From: Sipunculus nudus
Lineage: Eukaryota > Annelida > Sipuncula > Golfingiida > Sipunculidae
Reading direction: 5' to 3'
Length of the DNA: 64,000 bases
NCBI GenBank assembly: GCA_026874595.1
Contig: CM049308.1
Coordinates: forward strand, 15,186,001-15,250,000
The position numbers and the translations under genes were made by a program. Within the stretch, counting starts at the first letter, position 1; the number at the start of each line of letters is the position of its first letter. A model generated the notes under the pieces. That model saw only the letters and a program-made list of their open reading frames with translations, made no database searches and was not told the DNA's origin. Shown here piece after piece: positions 47,301 through 59,300 of the stretch.

Positions 47301-49720
47301 AAACATGACATGGATGCAGGCAGGGGTACTCGGCTAGTTGTTTGAATATATGTTTTTTGCATGTCTCCGTTTGAAAAAAAGAAAAGGGCGACAAATCATT
47401 TTAAGCAGTATATTTTTATTTGTATGATTTTGTTATATTGGTGCCTATGTCACTTGTGATATCGTACAAACTAGGCCGCCGTATCTGCACTTCTGGCCAA
47501 AATTCGCTTTCTTACACAAAATATAAAAGAGCCTGCGGCTGAGAGAGGGCAACGTTGTCTGCTGAAATGTTTCCATGCAAATATTTCCTAGAAAATTGAC
47601 ATATAAATCAAGGCAAGAGCAGTTAATGTACCTACAACATTTTGCTTTGGCTGCACCATAAATAAATGATAGATATTGCAGTTTGCCTTTGTGTCAGGAC
47701 TAATTGTGAAGCAGAGCTGTAAGATTTGTACTATTCAATTTTCTGACAGGAGAGAGATTTCTAAATAAATACCACTTCATACAACGGAAATCAGATGTTT
47801 ATTTGAACCGTGGGGCAAACAGAGTTTTAACAAGAATATAACCAGTTTGCTATATTGCCAGTAAGTGCAATGACTCATCCTGTTCCGGTTTTATGTTAAT
47901 ACAAAGTCTAGTAAATGCCAGTGATAAGCCCAAAATAATAAAATCAGTTGTTGAGGTTTAACAAATCTAATTCAATTTTAACCTGCTTTGACTCAGGGGT
48001 TCAGGGATTATGTTTCAAACAAAACTCTAGCAGTCCAGTGTCAACTAACCTTACCAGTTCGGAAGACATACATGGTTCGCCTTGGGCTATGTACTTGCAC
48101 CATAGAGCGCCATTAAGATCCTTTTGTTTTAATAATTAAAATGCAATTTTTCCACTAAACGGTCAAAGCAACTTGTGTCCCTGTCATTCCCCAGGTTTGA
48201 GGGAGATCATGTTAATCACTGACTGTTGTACTGGCCGAACAATTATAATATCAATGGGGTTTATGGTTTTGCCCTTAAGAGAATACCATCTATCGCTTAG
48301 TAGGATATAATTTTAACTGTTAGATCACAAAAGGTACATGTTCTATTATAAGAAACACACTTGATAATAAACATGAAAGTAACTGATTTGTCATTCTTCT
48401 GGTGATTTCTATTTTAATTCCTTGCAAGTCCTACCTTTCTTATGACTTGATTTGGCAAGGTAGCGAGGCTTGAAATAACTATAAAATATAATAGACTTAT
48501 AAAAGCCCCGGTGATAATCCAAAATAAAAATGACGAAATGATTTTCATATTCCCTTCGGTGTTATTTTTCCAACCATGCAAAATAGAACCAATCAGATTT
48601 GATGTTTTCTGTCGGAAAGCGATTGCATATTTATAGGATTATGAACTTATAAACTGATATTGCTTATTATCCCTTTAAACTGTTACCTCTTCTGTTGAAT
48701 TTAAATGTTTAACTTTACAAAGTGACCCACTGGTCATAATGCTCAGCTGAATCTATATTGGTCAGTGATCTAATTCTTATCGACTAAGGAGAGTTTAAGA
48801 GAACCTGTATACACAATGTCTGAACATCCTAGTTCTAGCGATTACGAATTGTGCCTTGATATTTATCACACTGATAATTGCAGTCTGTCATTCACAAAAA
48901 GAAAAAAAGTCTTACATTATCTTTTTGTATTGTTCATAATCGCAAACAATGATGGAACAATAGAGAGTGAAACTAAGAAATACCATTTCAGCTCCAGTCC
49001 ATCATAATCGGTGAGCTACATATAGATTAAATTTTTTTCCATTTAGAAAAAAAACTGGAAATGTACCGGTTTTGCTCGCAGAAGATAGGTAAACATAACT
49101 TGTGCCATCTGTAGTTTATGTACTCGTAAAATGTTTTTAGTCACATGATCAATGTTTGGTAAAGCACATTACAAATTGTAGGTAAAATCAAAAATGAAAT
49201 ACCACAATAAGCGAATATAAGTTTAACTATGCTAAGATAACGCTATCCCTCACATAAAAACTTTGTTTTTATTTCCTGACTTGAGTAGGAAGAACTGAAA
49301 GAGATCATTTTGACTCAAGTCAAAATGAGTGGCGATACTTGCAACTAACACTGACATACCAGTCATGGGATCAATATGCTGAATATTGGTCATAACATTA
49401 TGAATACAAACACTTGTGATCAGCAAAAGTTAAAATAGAGTAAAGACAAATCTTATAATAATTCAGCACACCTAATACTTATTTAGTCATCTTTTGATCA
49501 TCTCCAATGAATAAGCCATGGAATGAAAGGTGTTATATTTTTTTGGCTTGCACAAGTTAGGACAACCTATAGATTGCAAACAAAATACCAGTCCAGTGAT
49601 CAATATTACCACAGAACTTGGAGATGACAGTTGCGGCAGTTCCTGCTGTATTCGGTTACCGACATAACGTTATATCTGTTGACATATTCTATATATGGAG
49701 TATTTTTCTTAAGGGTGAGG
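47301..49720. other. Intergenic DNA, nothing recognised
   Basis: AT-rich. Short frames at 47948-48139 and 48816-49007 have no recognisable domain. No repeat partner was noticed within the window. Confidence 0.4.
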
Positions 49721-49916
49721 CAGAAGGGGAGGGGGGGGGTCCAGCAGGTCCCCCCCCCCCCCCCTTTTCCAGTCGCTACAACTTTTTAATTGTTTCAGAC
49801 TAAGTTTTGTGTCCTGGAATCCCCATCCCCTTTTCCGGACCTGGGGACCTTTTTTACATGTTTGCCATCAGTCCTCGCGTGGACTCTTCCTTTCTTAAAT
49901 CCTGGATCTGCCCCTG
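49721..49916 (+). mobile_element. Poly-C hAT-like MITE, copy C
   Basis: 196 bp from CAGAAGGGGAGGGG to CCTGGATCTGCCCCTG. Flanks tgagg (49716-49720) and tgggg (49917-49921) match at 4 of 5, consistent with a 5-bp target-site duplication. The interior follows the family order, with one long C run and CCTTTTCCGGACCTGGGGAC. Confidence 0.8.
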
Positions 49917-51744
49917 TGGGGGCATAAGAAAGTATAACTGTAGGTAAACACCTATTAATCATAAATAATACTAATTGAAAAGATTATTTTGCTGGATATA
50001 AGTTAGGCATATAAAGTTGTATGAAGTAAACTTTATATGACCACTCCTTTGTCGTTTTTCCCAGGGGTGAGTGTAATCAAAAGAATGAATTACTTAGTCA
50101 GTAATCACCCAGTGGTCATAAATAGCATGTCATACCGAAGCGTATGGTTAAAGCTATCATTTGAAATCAATTTTGACTGGATACTTTTTGCATATTTAGT
50201 TGTATGGGGCTTATAACCACTCTGTAGTCGGTGTCCTTGAAATGAAAAAAATATATACGTCATCTGACATAAAACATCCATTTATTCACCGAAAGCTACC
50301 ACTTTTATACTGCTATCAGGCATTTTTATTACCTACACATGTATACCTATCAACCACACGTGGTGAAAATTTGTCACCAAAATGGTACCGATGATCCAAA
50401 TTTTGGGGTCTGGTTGAAGTTCTATTAAAAGAAACCTTTCATCTCCTCAATTTGAAAAGCTCTCAATTATTTTTCTTATGAAAAATGGTTGTAGAAGGCA
50501 CTATCGAGGGAGAAAGCAGTTATAAAATTGTGGGGAATCGGTTTATTTTTAAGATACTTTACAGTAAAAAACCACACGAGACAAAAAGAAGCGATCTGGT
50601 TCCATTTCCGCATTTTATTGCACCAATCCGTCCCAAAAAGAAAATGTTCTTCTATCGCCCGTGGTTTATTATTCCACAAAAAATATCGAAATCTATTGCA
50701 GAACTTGTGCAAATAGCTCGGACGAACACACACACGAGAGCATGCGGGAAGGTATAATGATTATGGGTGATAAGTTAATTCTTATTGCTCAGAAGACACT
50801 AACTTTCTGATAATTGAGTGGACCTCTGTGTCACGGCTCAGAAATGCCCGTTTTTTTATGAGTGTCGGGAACGATACCAGGTTGTCATCCTATAAAGGAG
50901 ATTATTTTCCATATTATCTCAAAAATTATTTGATATGGATTTTGGAAACTCTATATCGCCACCTAACAGAAACTAAACGTAGTAGGAAACCTAAATGAAA
51001 ATTCTGCAGATGTACTTACTTGTTAATACTGACATGCAAGCAAGGGATACCTATGTCATGGACCTAATTTACAACATGGGAAGGAAAAACCTACCTTTAA
51101 CAATGTTAAGATATGCAATTCTGTGCAAAACTATAAGACAAGCAAGGACGCCCCCCCCCCCTACACTTCATTTCTGTTTTCGATTTTTTAGACAATGATT
51201 TTTTTTGCTAAGCTGGCAGGTCAAATAAGCTACAGCGATGACTCCTTGTCCGTCTCCCGTCTGTACCATACAATTGTTTACACCGCTGGACCCACGAATC
51301 TGAAATTAGCCATCGTCATGCATTTAAAGAACATATAAGTTCCAACCAAAGCCGAATCTAGGTCAAGCTGAGGTTGCGGAATGAAGGAAATTATAAACAT
51401 TTGCATGCACTTTTGTATAGTATTTGAACATGGCACAGTTCATTATCCTTGCATTAATTCAGTTGCCTCAATTTAATAAACTGATGTTATAGTAATATTA
51501 TAATAGAAGAAGCATATGAAATGCCTACCTAAGTTGTTTATTTTACACGTAAATAATCAAAACTTCGCATCCATAGGAGCTGCTCCACTTTAAAATAAGA
51601 AAAATATTTTGAACAATCAGATAATTATTTTGAGATTTTATTTTAACTCGAAAACGCATTAAATTGTTGATTTAAAAAAAAATAATTACTGATGCGGCTA
51701 GTCATTGTTATCATAAGAAAAACAATAACTCACCGACTCTTATA
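49917..51744. other. Intergenic DNA with a weak duplication
   Basis: At 49990-50045 and 50175-50230 a loosely similar segment occurs twice (ctggatat...gttgtatg...accactc), suggesting an old ~180-bp duplication. Overlapping frames at 50476-50757 on both strands are unassigned; the 90-codon plus frame (50485-50757) is Lys-rich and has no domain I recognise. A short C run is at 51149-51158. Confidence 0.35.
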
Positions 51745-51971
51745 CAGAAGCGGATCCGGGGGGGGGGGGGGGGGGGGTCCAGGGGGTCCGGACCCCCCCC
51801 CCCCCTTTTCACCAGAAACAACGTTTTTTAAGGGCTTCAGACAAAATATTGCGGCCTGGACCCCCCCCCCCCCCTCTTTTCCAGACCTGGGGACCTTTTT
51901 TTAAGGTTTCATTAGTCCTCCTGGGTTGGACCCCCCCCCCCCCCTTTTCCCAAATCCTGGATTCGCCCCTG
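51745..51971 (+). mobile_element. Poly-C hAT-like MITE, copy D (most complete)
   Basis: 227 bp from CAGAAGCGGATCCGG to CCTGGATTCGCCCCTG; the ends are imperfect inverted repeats of about 15 bp. A perfect 5-bp duplication ttata flanks it (51740-51744 and 51972-51976). It contains a 20-G run (51758-51777) and three C runs of about 13-15. Termini of the CAGGGGCGGATCC type with short duplications fit the hAT superfamily, in particular groups that make 5-bp duplications. No transposase. Confidence 0.85.
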
Positions 51972-52345
51972 TTATATCTAAAAAAATAATAACTTAAATA
52001 TAGAATCCTCTGTAAATATTAAGGTGATTACACCATGGAGATGGAATTATATTCTAATTCTGATTCTTTCTCCATGACAACAGATTGATTACGAAAGGTG
52101 GTTATGATATTTGAACATCATACATATATTAACAACTTGTCTGCTAGTAGTGCATACCAACTAATCCTCATTATTAATTAAAAAGCATGAAGAGGATACA
52201 CATAGGGTTGCATCCATTACATTTTAGTTATTAATATGAAGTTTCTATATGTTAATCTCGAGTTAAATAAACATACATCTTCTTGGTATACCTGGGTATG
52301 TATATATATAATATATATAATATATACCTGGGTATGTGTGTATAT
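51972..52345. other. Spacer with hairpin and short direct repeats
   Basis: An imperfect hairpin (catggaga...tctccatg) lies at 52033-52075. TATACCTGGGTATGT occurs twice at 52287 and 52323, separated by AT dinucleotides. Confidence 0.5.
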
Positions 52346-53191
52346 TGTTACAGACGTCTCTTTTATTGTATGCAGCAGTCTTACCTGTGTATGTGCAGCG
52401 CTGGCGTTGTCCGTTGCTATGGCGGCATAGCCCGGCCCACGCGTGGGTTCTGACGTGTAAACACAGCAGTCATGCTAGTCTGGGGCTTTTTCGCCGGGCC
52501 GAGCCGGGCCGGCCCACGTGAGAACCCTGATATGTAGAAACACAGCGTTCCTGTAACATGTGTATTAACGGTTCTTTAGATTGTTCGGGAAATGGAAAGT
52601 TTTCGGCTTGAGATGAAAAGTTATAAATAAGGGGCTGTGTTTTAGAGCCGAGAGAGAGATGAGATATAATTCAGCGGACACAGAAGAGTGTAAGTCAGTT
52701 ATGGACCTTTTCCGATAAGTGCAGCTTATAGATTTTCTTTGAATATGAAACGGATTTTAATTAGTCTTCAGTTTGCCTTTTAGATCACTATCAGAACTTC
52801 ACTTTTGGATTACAAAAAATTGAGTTTGTGATTAAACTGGACTGTTATTCTCTGAGAAGATTTATGTGAACTGTTCATCTGCGTTATAAAGGACTTGTTG
52901 TCACTGTGACAATGGTGGTATCCAGGTACTGTACACTTTATTTATATAAGTTTATTGATTTGCTGTTGTACTGTTGTTATACTGTGTAGTTGTATTGATT
53001 TAGTGTATTGTAATGTTAGGATCGTTTTCAGAATAAAATATAATTATGTGTTAACAAAAAACCACTGACTTCTTTATTCATTCCCCTAGACATTTCACAC
53101 TGGCTAGTGTTACAGAATCTGATTTTTTTTTATCTCCATAACAAAATTTAGGCTCGTCACGACCACGTGATCTGTTGATATTAGGTTCCGT

Positions 53192-53195
<4 letters not shown>
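52346..53195 (+). mobile_element. Solo LTR, copy 3 (plus strand)
   Basis: 850 bp from TGTTACAGACGTCTC to GGTTCCGTAACA, flanked by atat on both sides (inside AT-rich microsatellite, so the duplication is ambiguous). TATA box (ttataaata) at 52621. The U3-like part has paired GC-rich words (GCCCGGCCCACGCGTGGG and GCCGGGCCGAGCCGGGCC), shared with copy 1. AATAAAATATAATTATG near 53033 may be the polyadenylation region. No internal retrotransposon sequence. Confidence 0.9.

Positions 53196-53261
<66 letters not shown>
53196..53261. repeat. (AT)n microsatellite
   Basis: About 65 bp of perfect AT dinucleotides directly abutting the solo LTR's right end; it produces a spurious YIYIYI reading frame on the minus strand. 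Confidence 0.95.
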
Positions 53262-53263
<2 letters not shown>

Positions 53264-53490
53264 AGCTGGGCCACTGAAAATGAGAGTGACTGAGTGTAGG
53301 CCTACCACGGCTACGTTTCACACATTATTTGTAACAAGTAACATAGCTGAGTGGTTCAGAGGGCGCAGAACACCAGCAGGAATACCAGAGATCTTGTAAT
53401 GGTCATTAGCCTGATGAAGTCTGTTATAATTGGCGAGGCAGCAGTGCTCTGGTGTTTCATCTTAATATCAGTAATCTCTTTGCCACCAAC

Positions 53491-53875
53491 AACCCAACAC
53501 CTTAGACAGTGTACAGTACTAATTAGGATGTGGTCTTTCTGTTCAGGCCAGGGTTCTTATACACATCTATTTGTCTTTGGTTCTCACACTTCTCAGCTTT
53601 TGAATGGATGATCTGCTACTGTTTGCCAACCTTGTGCCAATGCTATGTGCATGAAATTAAAGTGTTCTATTTTTCCTCAACCAACCCAACACCTAAGACA
53701 GAGTGCAGCACTAATTGGGATATGGGATCGCTCTTATACAGCAGGACAGCGTTCTTATACACACATCTTGTTATCTTTGGTTCTCACTTCGATGTTTTTT
53801 AATGGGTGTTCTGCTACTGTTTGCCAATCCTGTATTAATACTAAGTGCATGAAATTAGAGTGTTTGACCCCCCCC
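53491..53875 (+). repeat. Two-copy 192-bp tandem duplication
   Basis: AACCCAACAC starts at 53491 and again at 53683. The two copies align throughout: AGACAGTGTACAG/AGACAGAGTGCAG, TTCTTATACACA, CTTTGGTTCTCAC, CTGCTACTGTTTGCCAA and TGCATGAAATTA. Divergence is roughly 15%. Open frames cross it but change frame between copies (192 is divisible by three, yet indels are present), so no gene is called. Confidence 0.8.
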
Positions 53876-53892
53876 CCCCCTCCCCCCCCCAA
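53866..53892. repeat. Poly-C tract
   Basis: Two C runs split by a single T, at the end of the second 192-bp copy. The surrounding sequence does not match the poly-C MITE. Confidence 0.9.
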
Positions 53893-54739
53893 ACAATGTT
53901 AACAATAGAGAGAACTTACCTTCAGATGTTTCATTAAGTTTTAGGTTGTGTTGACAGTACCAAACTTGAATGACTTTAAGTTGTAGTTTGACTTTGATAT
54001 GACCCATCAGAGGCAGATGAGCGGATGTGATCCAAAGAAGCTGTATCCTTATTTACTGAATGACAGGTGACAACTGATTGATATACGAAATGCTCACCAC
54101 TCTTAAATGTTCTCATCTTAAATTAATCATCCCAAGTCGAACAAACTGACTACATGTGTATACGGATGTATGTATGTATGTATTATTTGTGTATAAATAT
54201 ATAAAAATTTTCTAGGAAAATTGGCAAAATTCTACATATTGTGTTTCGACCAGCTACAAAAAAAACATTGCCCGCTCGCACCGTGAAAATAGTATTTTTT
54301 TTTTGTATTGCCTGACCACTAGTTCTACATGCATTTGCAAAACGTACTAAATAAAACATGTTTGACACAGGTTATGGTGACAATCAATGTATTAGTACCG
54401 GTATACTATATACCTGGCTGTTGATAAGTCTGACATTTTTTTTTGTTCATAAGTAGTCTAAAGTGAAAAGGATTTAGCGCTCCCAGCTATATAGTTGGCG
54501 GTTTATCAAAAATTAAATGCTACTGTGATAAGTGTAATAAAGTTATGAAAGACAGAAGACAAGAATTTTCAGACCTGGGGAAATTCATTATCACAAAAGC
54601 ATACAGAAGTATCTGAATAATAACCTTTTGATTCCGAATCTCGTACTCGCCAAGGTAACTTTAAAAAATTGGAACTCCCCTTTACATATAAACATATCCG
54701 CATCATCAAAACGTAGAAATTGGAGCAACTCTCTATGAC
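53893..54739. other. Intergenic DNA, nothing recognised
   Basis: Includes a short (TATG)n run at 54164-54183 and a T run near 54294-54304. No gene seen. Confidence 0.4.
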
Positions 54740-55300
54740 CACGTGTACCTGACTGTGATTTTGTGGTGGGTGGGAACTATTAACGTCAAGCGTAATTATT
54801 ATAATGAGTCTAATTAGTCTTTGAAATTATTTTAATCATGTGAACTATTAAGTTCAACTTCAGATTAATTACCACATGCGTGACCCGAGGCTGTGATGAC
54901 GAAACCTATTATCAGCGCTTGCCCAAGAGTTCCGTGTTCTGACGACTGTCCAGACAAGGAAGGTACCGCGTGCAAGCAAATGTTACCACTGCGACGCTAG
55001 GTAGATAATACCAATTAATTACCTTAATGAGGGCTTAAGATTAACGTTAAGAACCGTTATTACGCCACCCTCCAACTTCCTGAGTAGGGCTGCTTTTAAT
55101 TGAGTGGAAACATGCGCAGCTTCCCGCTTCACAAGGGTTAATTGCGGCTAATTGCTTTGTATAATGAGACCCATGCACGTTGATCCCTCAGCAGCCCTTA
55201 GCCATATATAAATTACTATTTCTGATTCATGTGACAATTATTGCTCTGCACTATTGTGTGCATAAGTGGCCTTAATAGGCCCCTTTTTGGGCGGATTTAT
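54740..55300. promoter_or_regulatory. Candidate enhancer: clustered homeodomain-type sites
   Basis: TAATTA occurs at 54793, 54811, 54866 and 55016, and TTAATTG/CTAATTG at about 55095, 55139 and 55148: seven such sites in about 360 bp. The same stretch carries ACCACGTG (54740), CACATGCGTGAC and several short GC-rich words. It has no repeat partner in the window and balanced composition compared with its flanks. Motif clusters of this kind are typical of conserved developmental enhancers, but conservation cannot be judged from one sequence. Confidence 0.3.
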
Positions 55301-57129
55301 TTATCGTTTTCTATAATTTCGATATTCTTAAATTAGCAATACGTGTGTAATTCGCATTTCCGCCCGCTACATGTTTTCCGGATAATTTATAATACTAAAA
55401 CTGTCCGCGCCACTCTATCCGTGCGTCCTATCCCTTCTTTTAGGAAATATCTCTAAAATTCCTGTTGCTTTCATCACTAAATTTTGCAGACGTATTAAAC
55501 ACATGACTGATATATGATTAAAACCTGCCGTTGGTTCAACCTCTATTGATATATTGTCTGCGCTCCGTTTTTTTTGTTTTTTTTTTGGTTTTTTGTTTTT
55601 GTTTTATTATACCGTCAGATAGGTCACTTAATAAAATCACTTTACCTTTCAAAGCAAATACAAGAATTCATTGGAGCAAGGGGAATTAAATGAATACTAG
55701 TTGAACGGAATTATTTTCAAATAATTAATAAGTTCCAAAATACTTTGAATTCCAATTATGAAATATTATGATTTCACATGTCTGCATAAATGGTGCATAA
55801 TCTGCTACCTGTATTCTATTGGACTGCTGCAGGGATCATTGCCACATCTGATAGACATATTGATCATCTGACAGCTCTGAAATTTTTACCTGCAGATGGA
55901 GCCATATTTGCATATCGGTTAGAATATATATAAACTTCAGCTTTCGTATCATTTTTGGCTCTAACCTATAGAAAGGGATAATTAAAATAAGTGACTTGAA
56001 CGGTTTATTTTCAAAATGGCTTCTCCATGAAATTATGTATTTTACCAACCAGAACAGATGACGATTTCGGGTGACTACATACTTAATGTAAATCCAAGTA
56101 CCAAATATCCAAGGATCAGTAGAAAAGGAGCTATTGAGGAAACATTTTAGAGGCACATTGAGGATACCTTGGTTACAAACATGAAAACCGCCAATTTTCA
56201 ATGTCACTGTTTTGTATTGTTACCCATTGTCAGGAACCACAGTTGGGTCAACGTAAGACCCTTGGTGTTTTGTTAAAATATATGTGTTGTTGACATTTAC
56301 TTCTTTTCTAGGAAAGAAGCAAAGTTTTCTGATTACATGAAAGCTAATCAGGAATATTTTATAAACAAGCATGGAATGTGCATGTCTTTCGAATTTACAA
56401 GGAGTTCACGACAAGGTTTAGGGATGTTATGTTTAAGTTTCTAGTTAACCATGCGGCGGAGTACCATATATCTTTTGACCTTTTTTTTTCTTTTTAACCG
56501 TCAACATGAGAAATATTACACCTCTCGGTTCAATGGACACTTTTTAGCATTTGCAGCGACGTCATAGATAAGTAAATAGTAAAAAACAAAGCCATTATAA
56601 AATACAATAAATGTGATTTTTCTGTATATTTCATCCATGCTGAGAAATTGTGATTTAACACTCTTATTGATAGCATATTTGCTCATCTTTATGGTCATTT
56701 AACGAAGTCGCGTGACAAAGGAGACACTTCTACTCTCTCTATATTCTCTTTACACGTATCTTCAAAAATAAGGTATTAATAAACCTCATGTACGACCAGA
56801 AATATCGAGACAGAAAATGGTTGTGATATTGTATCACTCACATGTACACACACACATATATATATATATATGTTTCTATATTATATATGTTTCTATATTA
56901 TATATCTTTCTTGTTGATAGATGATACGTCATAACAGTAAAGAGGTTTCAATTGAATGTTACCTACGTGTCCTTCGACATTCGTCACTTGTTATACAACG
57001 GTGATAGAAATTCTATTTATTTTTCAGGATGTCAGTAGATCCTTAGGCTTGAATCACGCCCGACAGGTTCTGATCATTGAGAAAGCATCAGAACGAACGG
57101 ATTGTTAGCGTAACGCAATATTGAGGAAG
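55301..57129. other. Intergenic DNA, nothing recognised
   Basis: Contains interrupted T runs at 55569-55603 and an imperfect dinucleotide tract with a TATATGTTTCTATAT duplication at about 56850-56905. The 123-codon minus frame at 55836-56207 and the 60-codon frame at 56516-56698 have no recognisable domain. Confidence 0.4.
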
Positions 57130-57269
57130 GTTACATGTCATTGTCTTTCTGCGGTACTGGAACATATACGTTCTTTACACAACGCTTTACTTGTCGGCCT
57201 ACTACCAATATTTCAATCGCTGTTTGTTTTGGCCTGGTTCTCTTGGTCGCTACACGAGAGGGGAGCACT

Positions 57270-57720
57270 GTTACGACCCCTATTGTAATAACGTTTCCTA
57301 TAGTAATAAATATAACATTAGGGGTTGCAATTGGGCTGTTTCTCATAACCTCTATTGTAATAACGTGAACTATCGTTATAATTATTACATTGGGGGTTTC
57401 ATTTGCAACCCTTCTTGTAATAACATTTTTATTACATTAAGGGTTGCGTTTGCAAAGGTTTTTGTACATCAGCTTTCATAAATCCTAACCCTAAAAATAT
57501 AATTTATAACAATAGGGAACGGATTACAATACAGGTTAGACCGAACAACCCATGTTGTAATAACCATTTCTAATGTAACAATCACGCGATTATTCTATTG
57601 TTAGGGTTAGGGTTCACGTTATTTAAAAGTTATCCACCAAAGGTGGCGTACAAACACCTTTGCAACCGCAACCCCTAATGTAATAAAAATTTTATTACAA
57701 TAGGGGTTGCAAATGCAAAA
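57270..57720. repeat. ~70-bp dyad-rich repeat, block 3, ending in a near-perfect palindrome
   Basis: CCTATTGTAATAACG-type words recur at 57281 and 57353 (spacing 72). The block ends in a 43-bp palindrome at 57668-57710, with arms of 21 bases differing at a single position around a one-base centre, bounded by GCAACCCC and GGGGTTGC. Two telomere-like words in opposite orientation (CCTAACCCTAA at 57484 and TTAGGGTTAGGGTT at 57601) lie inside. Short frames across the block arise from its low complexity. Confidence 0.75.
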
Positions 57721-59016
57721 GCCTTAAAGTTTAAGATTACAGGATATCATAAAGGTTCTCCATTAACTTATCTATAGGAACATCGGCATGTTTTTTATAA
57801 TAACACTTTTGATTTTTTGTTTCAAAAATATGTTATGAACGGGAATGAACGCAAAGCCTCCTGCATGGTGTAGGCAACAACGGAAAAAAATAGAAAGGCA
57901 CTTAATAAAGTGCATACCTGGCTCAAACTTACAATTTTACCTAATCCGGTAAGGGTACATACCCTGGTTCATGTCCACGCCTTCACATAATAATGACACA
58001 AACAAAAAGACAGAGGAAAACATGACCCTTCTTATATACCTATCTGTTACGATCGTCTTATCAGTATGAACGAAGAACTGAAGATATAAAGATATAGCCT
58101 TGAGACCTAAAATCTTATGAAATCCTTGAAGTAAATCTGCTAAAGCTTCAGTAGCTCATTGATTTGTCCTTCTTTTTTACCGCATAAGAATTATTCATAT
58201 CTTGAAGCGCTATATGTAACGACTGCTCTATTCAGCCGTTATGAAATACTGGTGTCTTTACTGGTTGAACCCAATCATAGTTTTTATCCGTCAAATAACG
58301 TATAAATAATTGCTCATACAAAGGTCAAAACAAAAAAATCCGCATTATGGAATTGCAAGGACTGTTTTGCATTTCATTGTAAAAGCGAAAGTAAACCTTG
58401 CGGTCAACATTGAATAATAAGAAATAGCCAGAAAACAAGAGATCTTAAATGTATCATATTCATTAACATATTAAGTATCAAGTCTTCTGATAAATTACCA
58501 TCATTAGCGCTACAAGCAAAATATGTAAGTTCTAAGTGACGGTACAATATACCATGTAACATAACCTTTATTTGGAGTTCTAGATATGAGTAAATGTAAA
58601 ATCTTTTAAAAGATAATCGATCCTAAGGTAAAAAATAAAACTTTACCAGGAGAACCGAGGTCAGACGGATTAAGTGCCCCTAGCGTTTAGTTGATTCATC
58701 TCAGTTGATGTAAATGCTGAAAAACTAAATAAAACATACACGTCCTTGCCGTTTGCTTGTTACATATCAACAGATGCAGATGATGAAAATTAATTATAAC
58801 ATGTTTACCTGAGGTGCTCGTGAACCGTTAAAGAAATGCCGAATTATGTACTGGTTGAACCCAGGCTCTGTAGGAATATATTATTCCAGTGACAAAACAT
58901 ACAAAAGTTAATAATACCAGTTGTATTATCAAAAAAACAATATGTATATAACACGTGTACTTATTAAAAATGCGGATGTTACGACGTTATTATTTTCTGG
59001 TGCAACCCTTTATAAA
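57721..59016. other. Intergenic DNA, nothing recognised
   Basis: AT-rich; no gene or repeat partner noticed. Confidence 0.4.
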
Positions 59017-59300
59017 TTATTATTATTATCATTATTATTATTACCATTATTTTATTATTATTATCATTATTATTATTACCATAATTATTATTGTGTTATT
59101 ATTATATTTATTATTATCATTATTATCACAATCATTATTACCATTATTATTACCGTTATTATTATTATTATTACTACTACTACTACCATTATTATTTTTA
59201 CCATTATTATAACAATTATTATTATTTTTACCATTATTATTACCATTATTATAATTATTATTTTTAATATTAGTATTATTATTACTTACTTACTTACTTT
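59017..59300. repeat. Imperfect (ATT)n triplet tract
   Basis: Nearly 280 bp of ATT triplets with ACC, TCA and ACT interruptions, ending in a short (CTTA)n. It gives long frames rich in Ile/Leu/Tyr that mimic membrane proteins; these are not genes. Confidence 0.95.

Noticed and set aside
52346-53195. atat flanks of LTR copy 3 as independent proof of a 4-bp duplication
   Set aside because: Both flanks lie in AT-dinucleotide tracts where a 4-bp match is expected by chance; only the acat pair at 11.07/11.85 kb is informative.
53078-53308. Minus-strand frame with a YIYIYI tract
   Set aside because: Crosses the end of a solo LTR and a perfect (AT)n tract.
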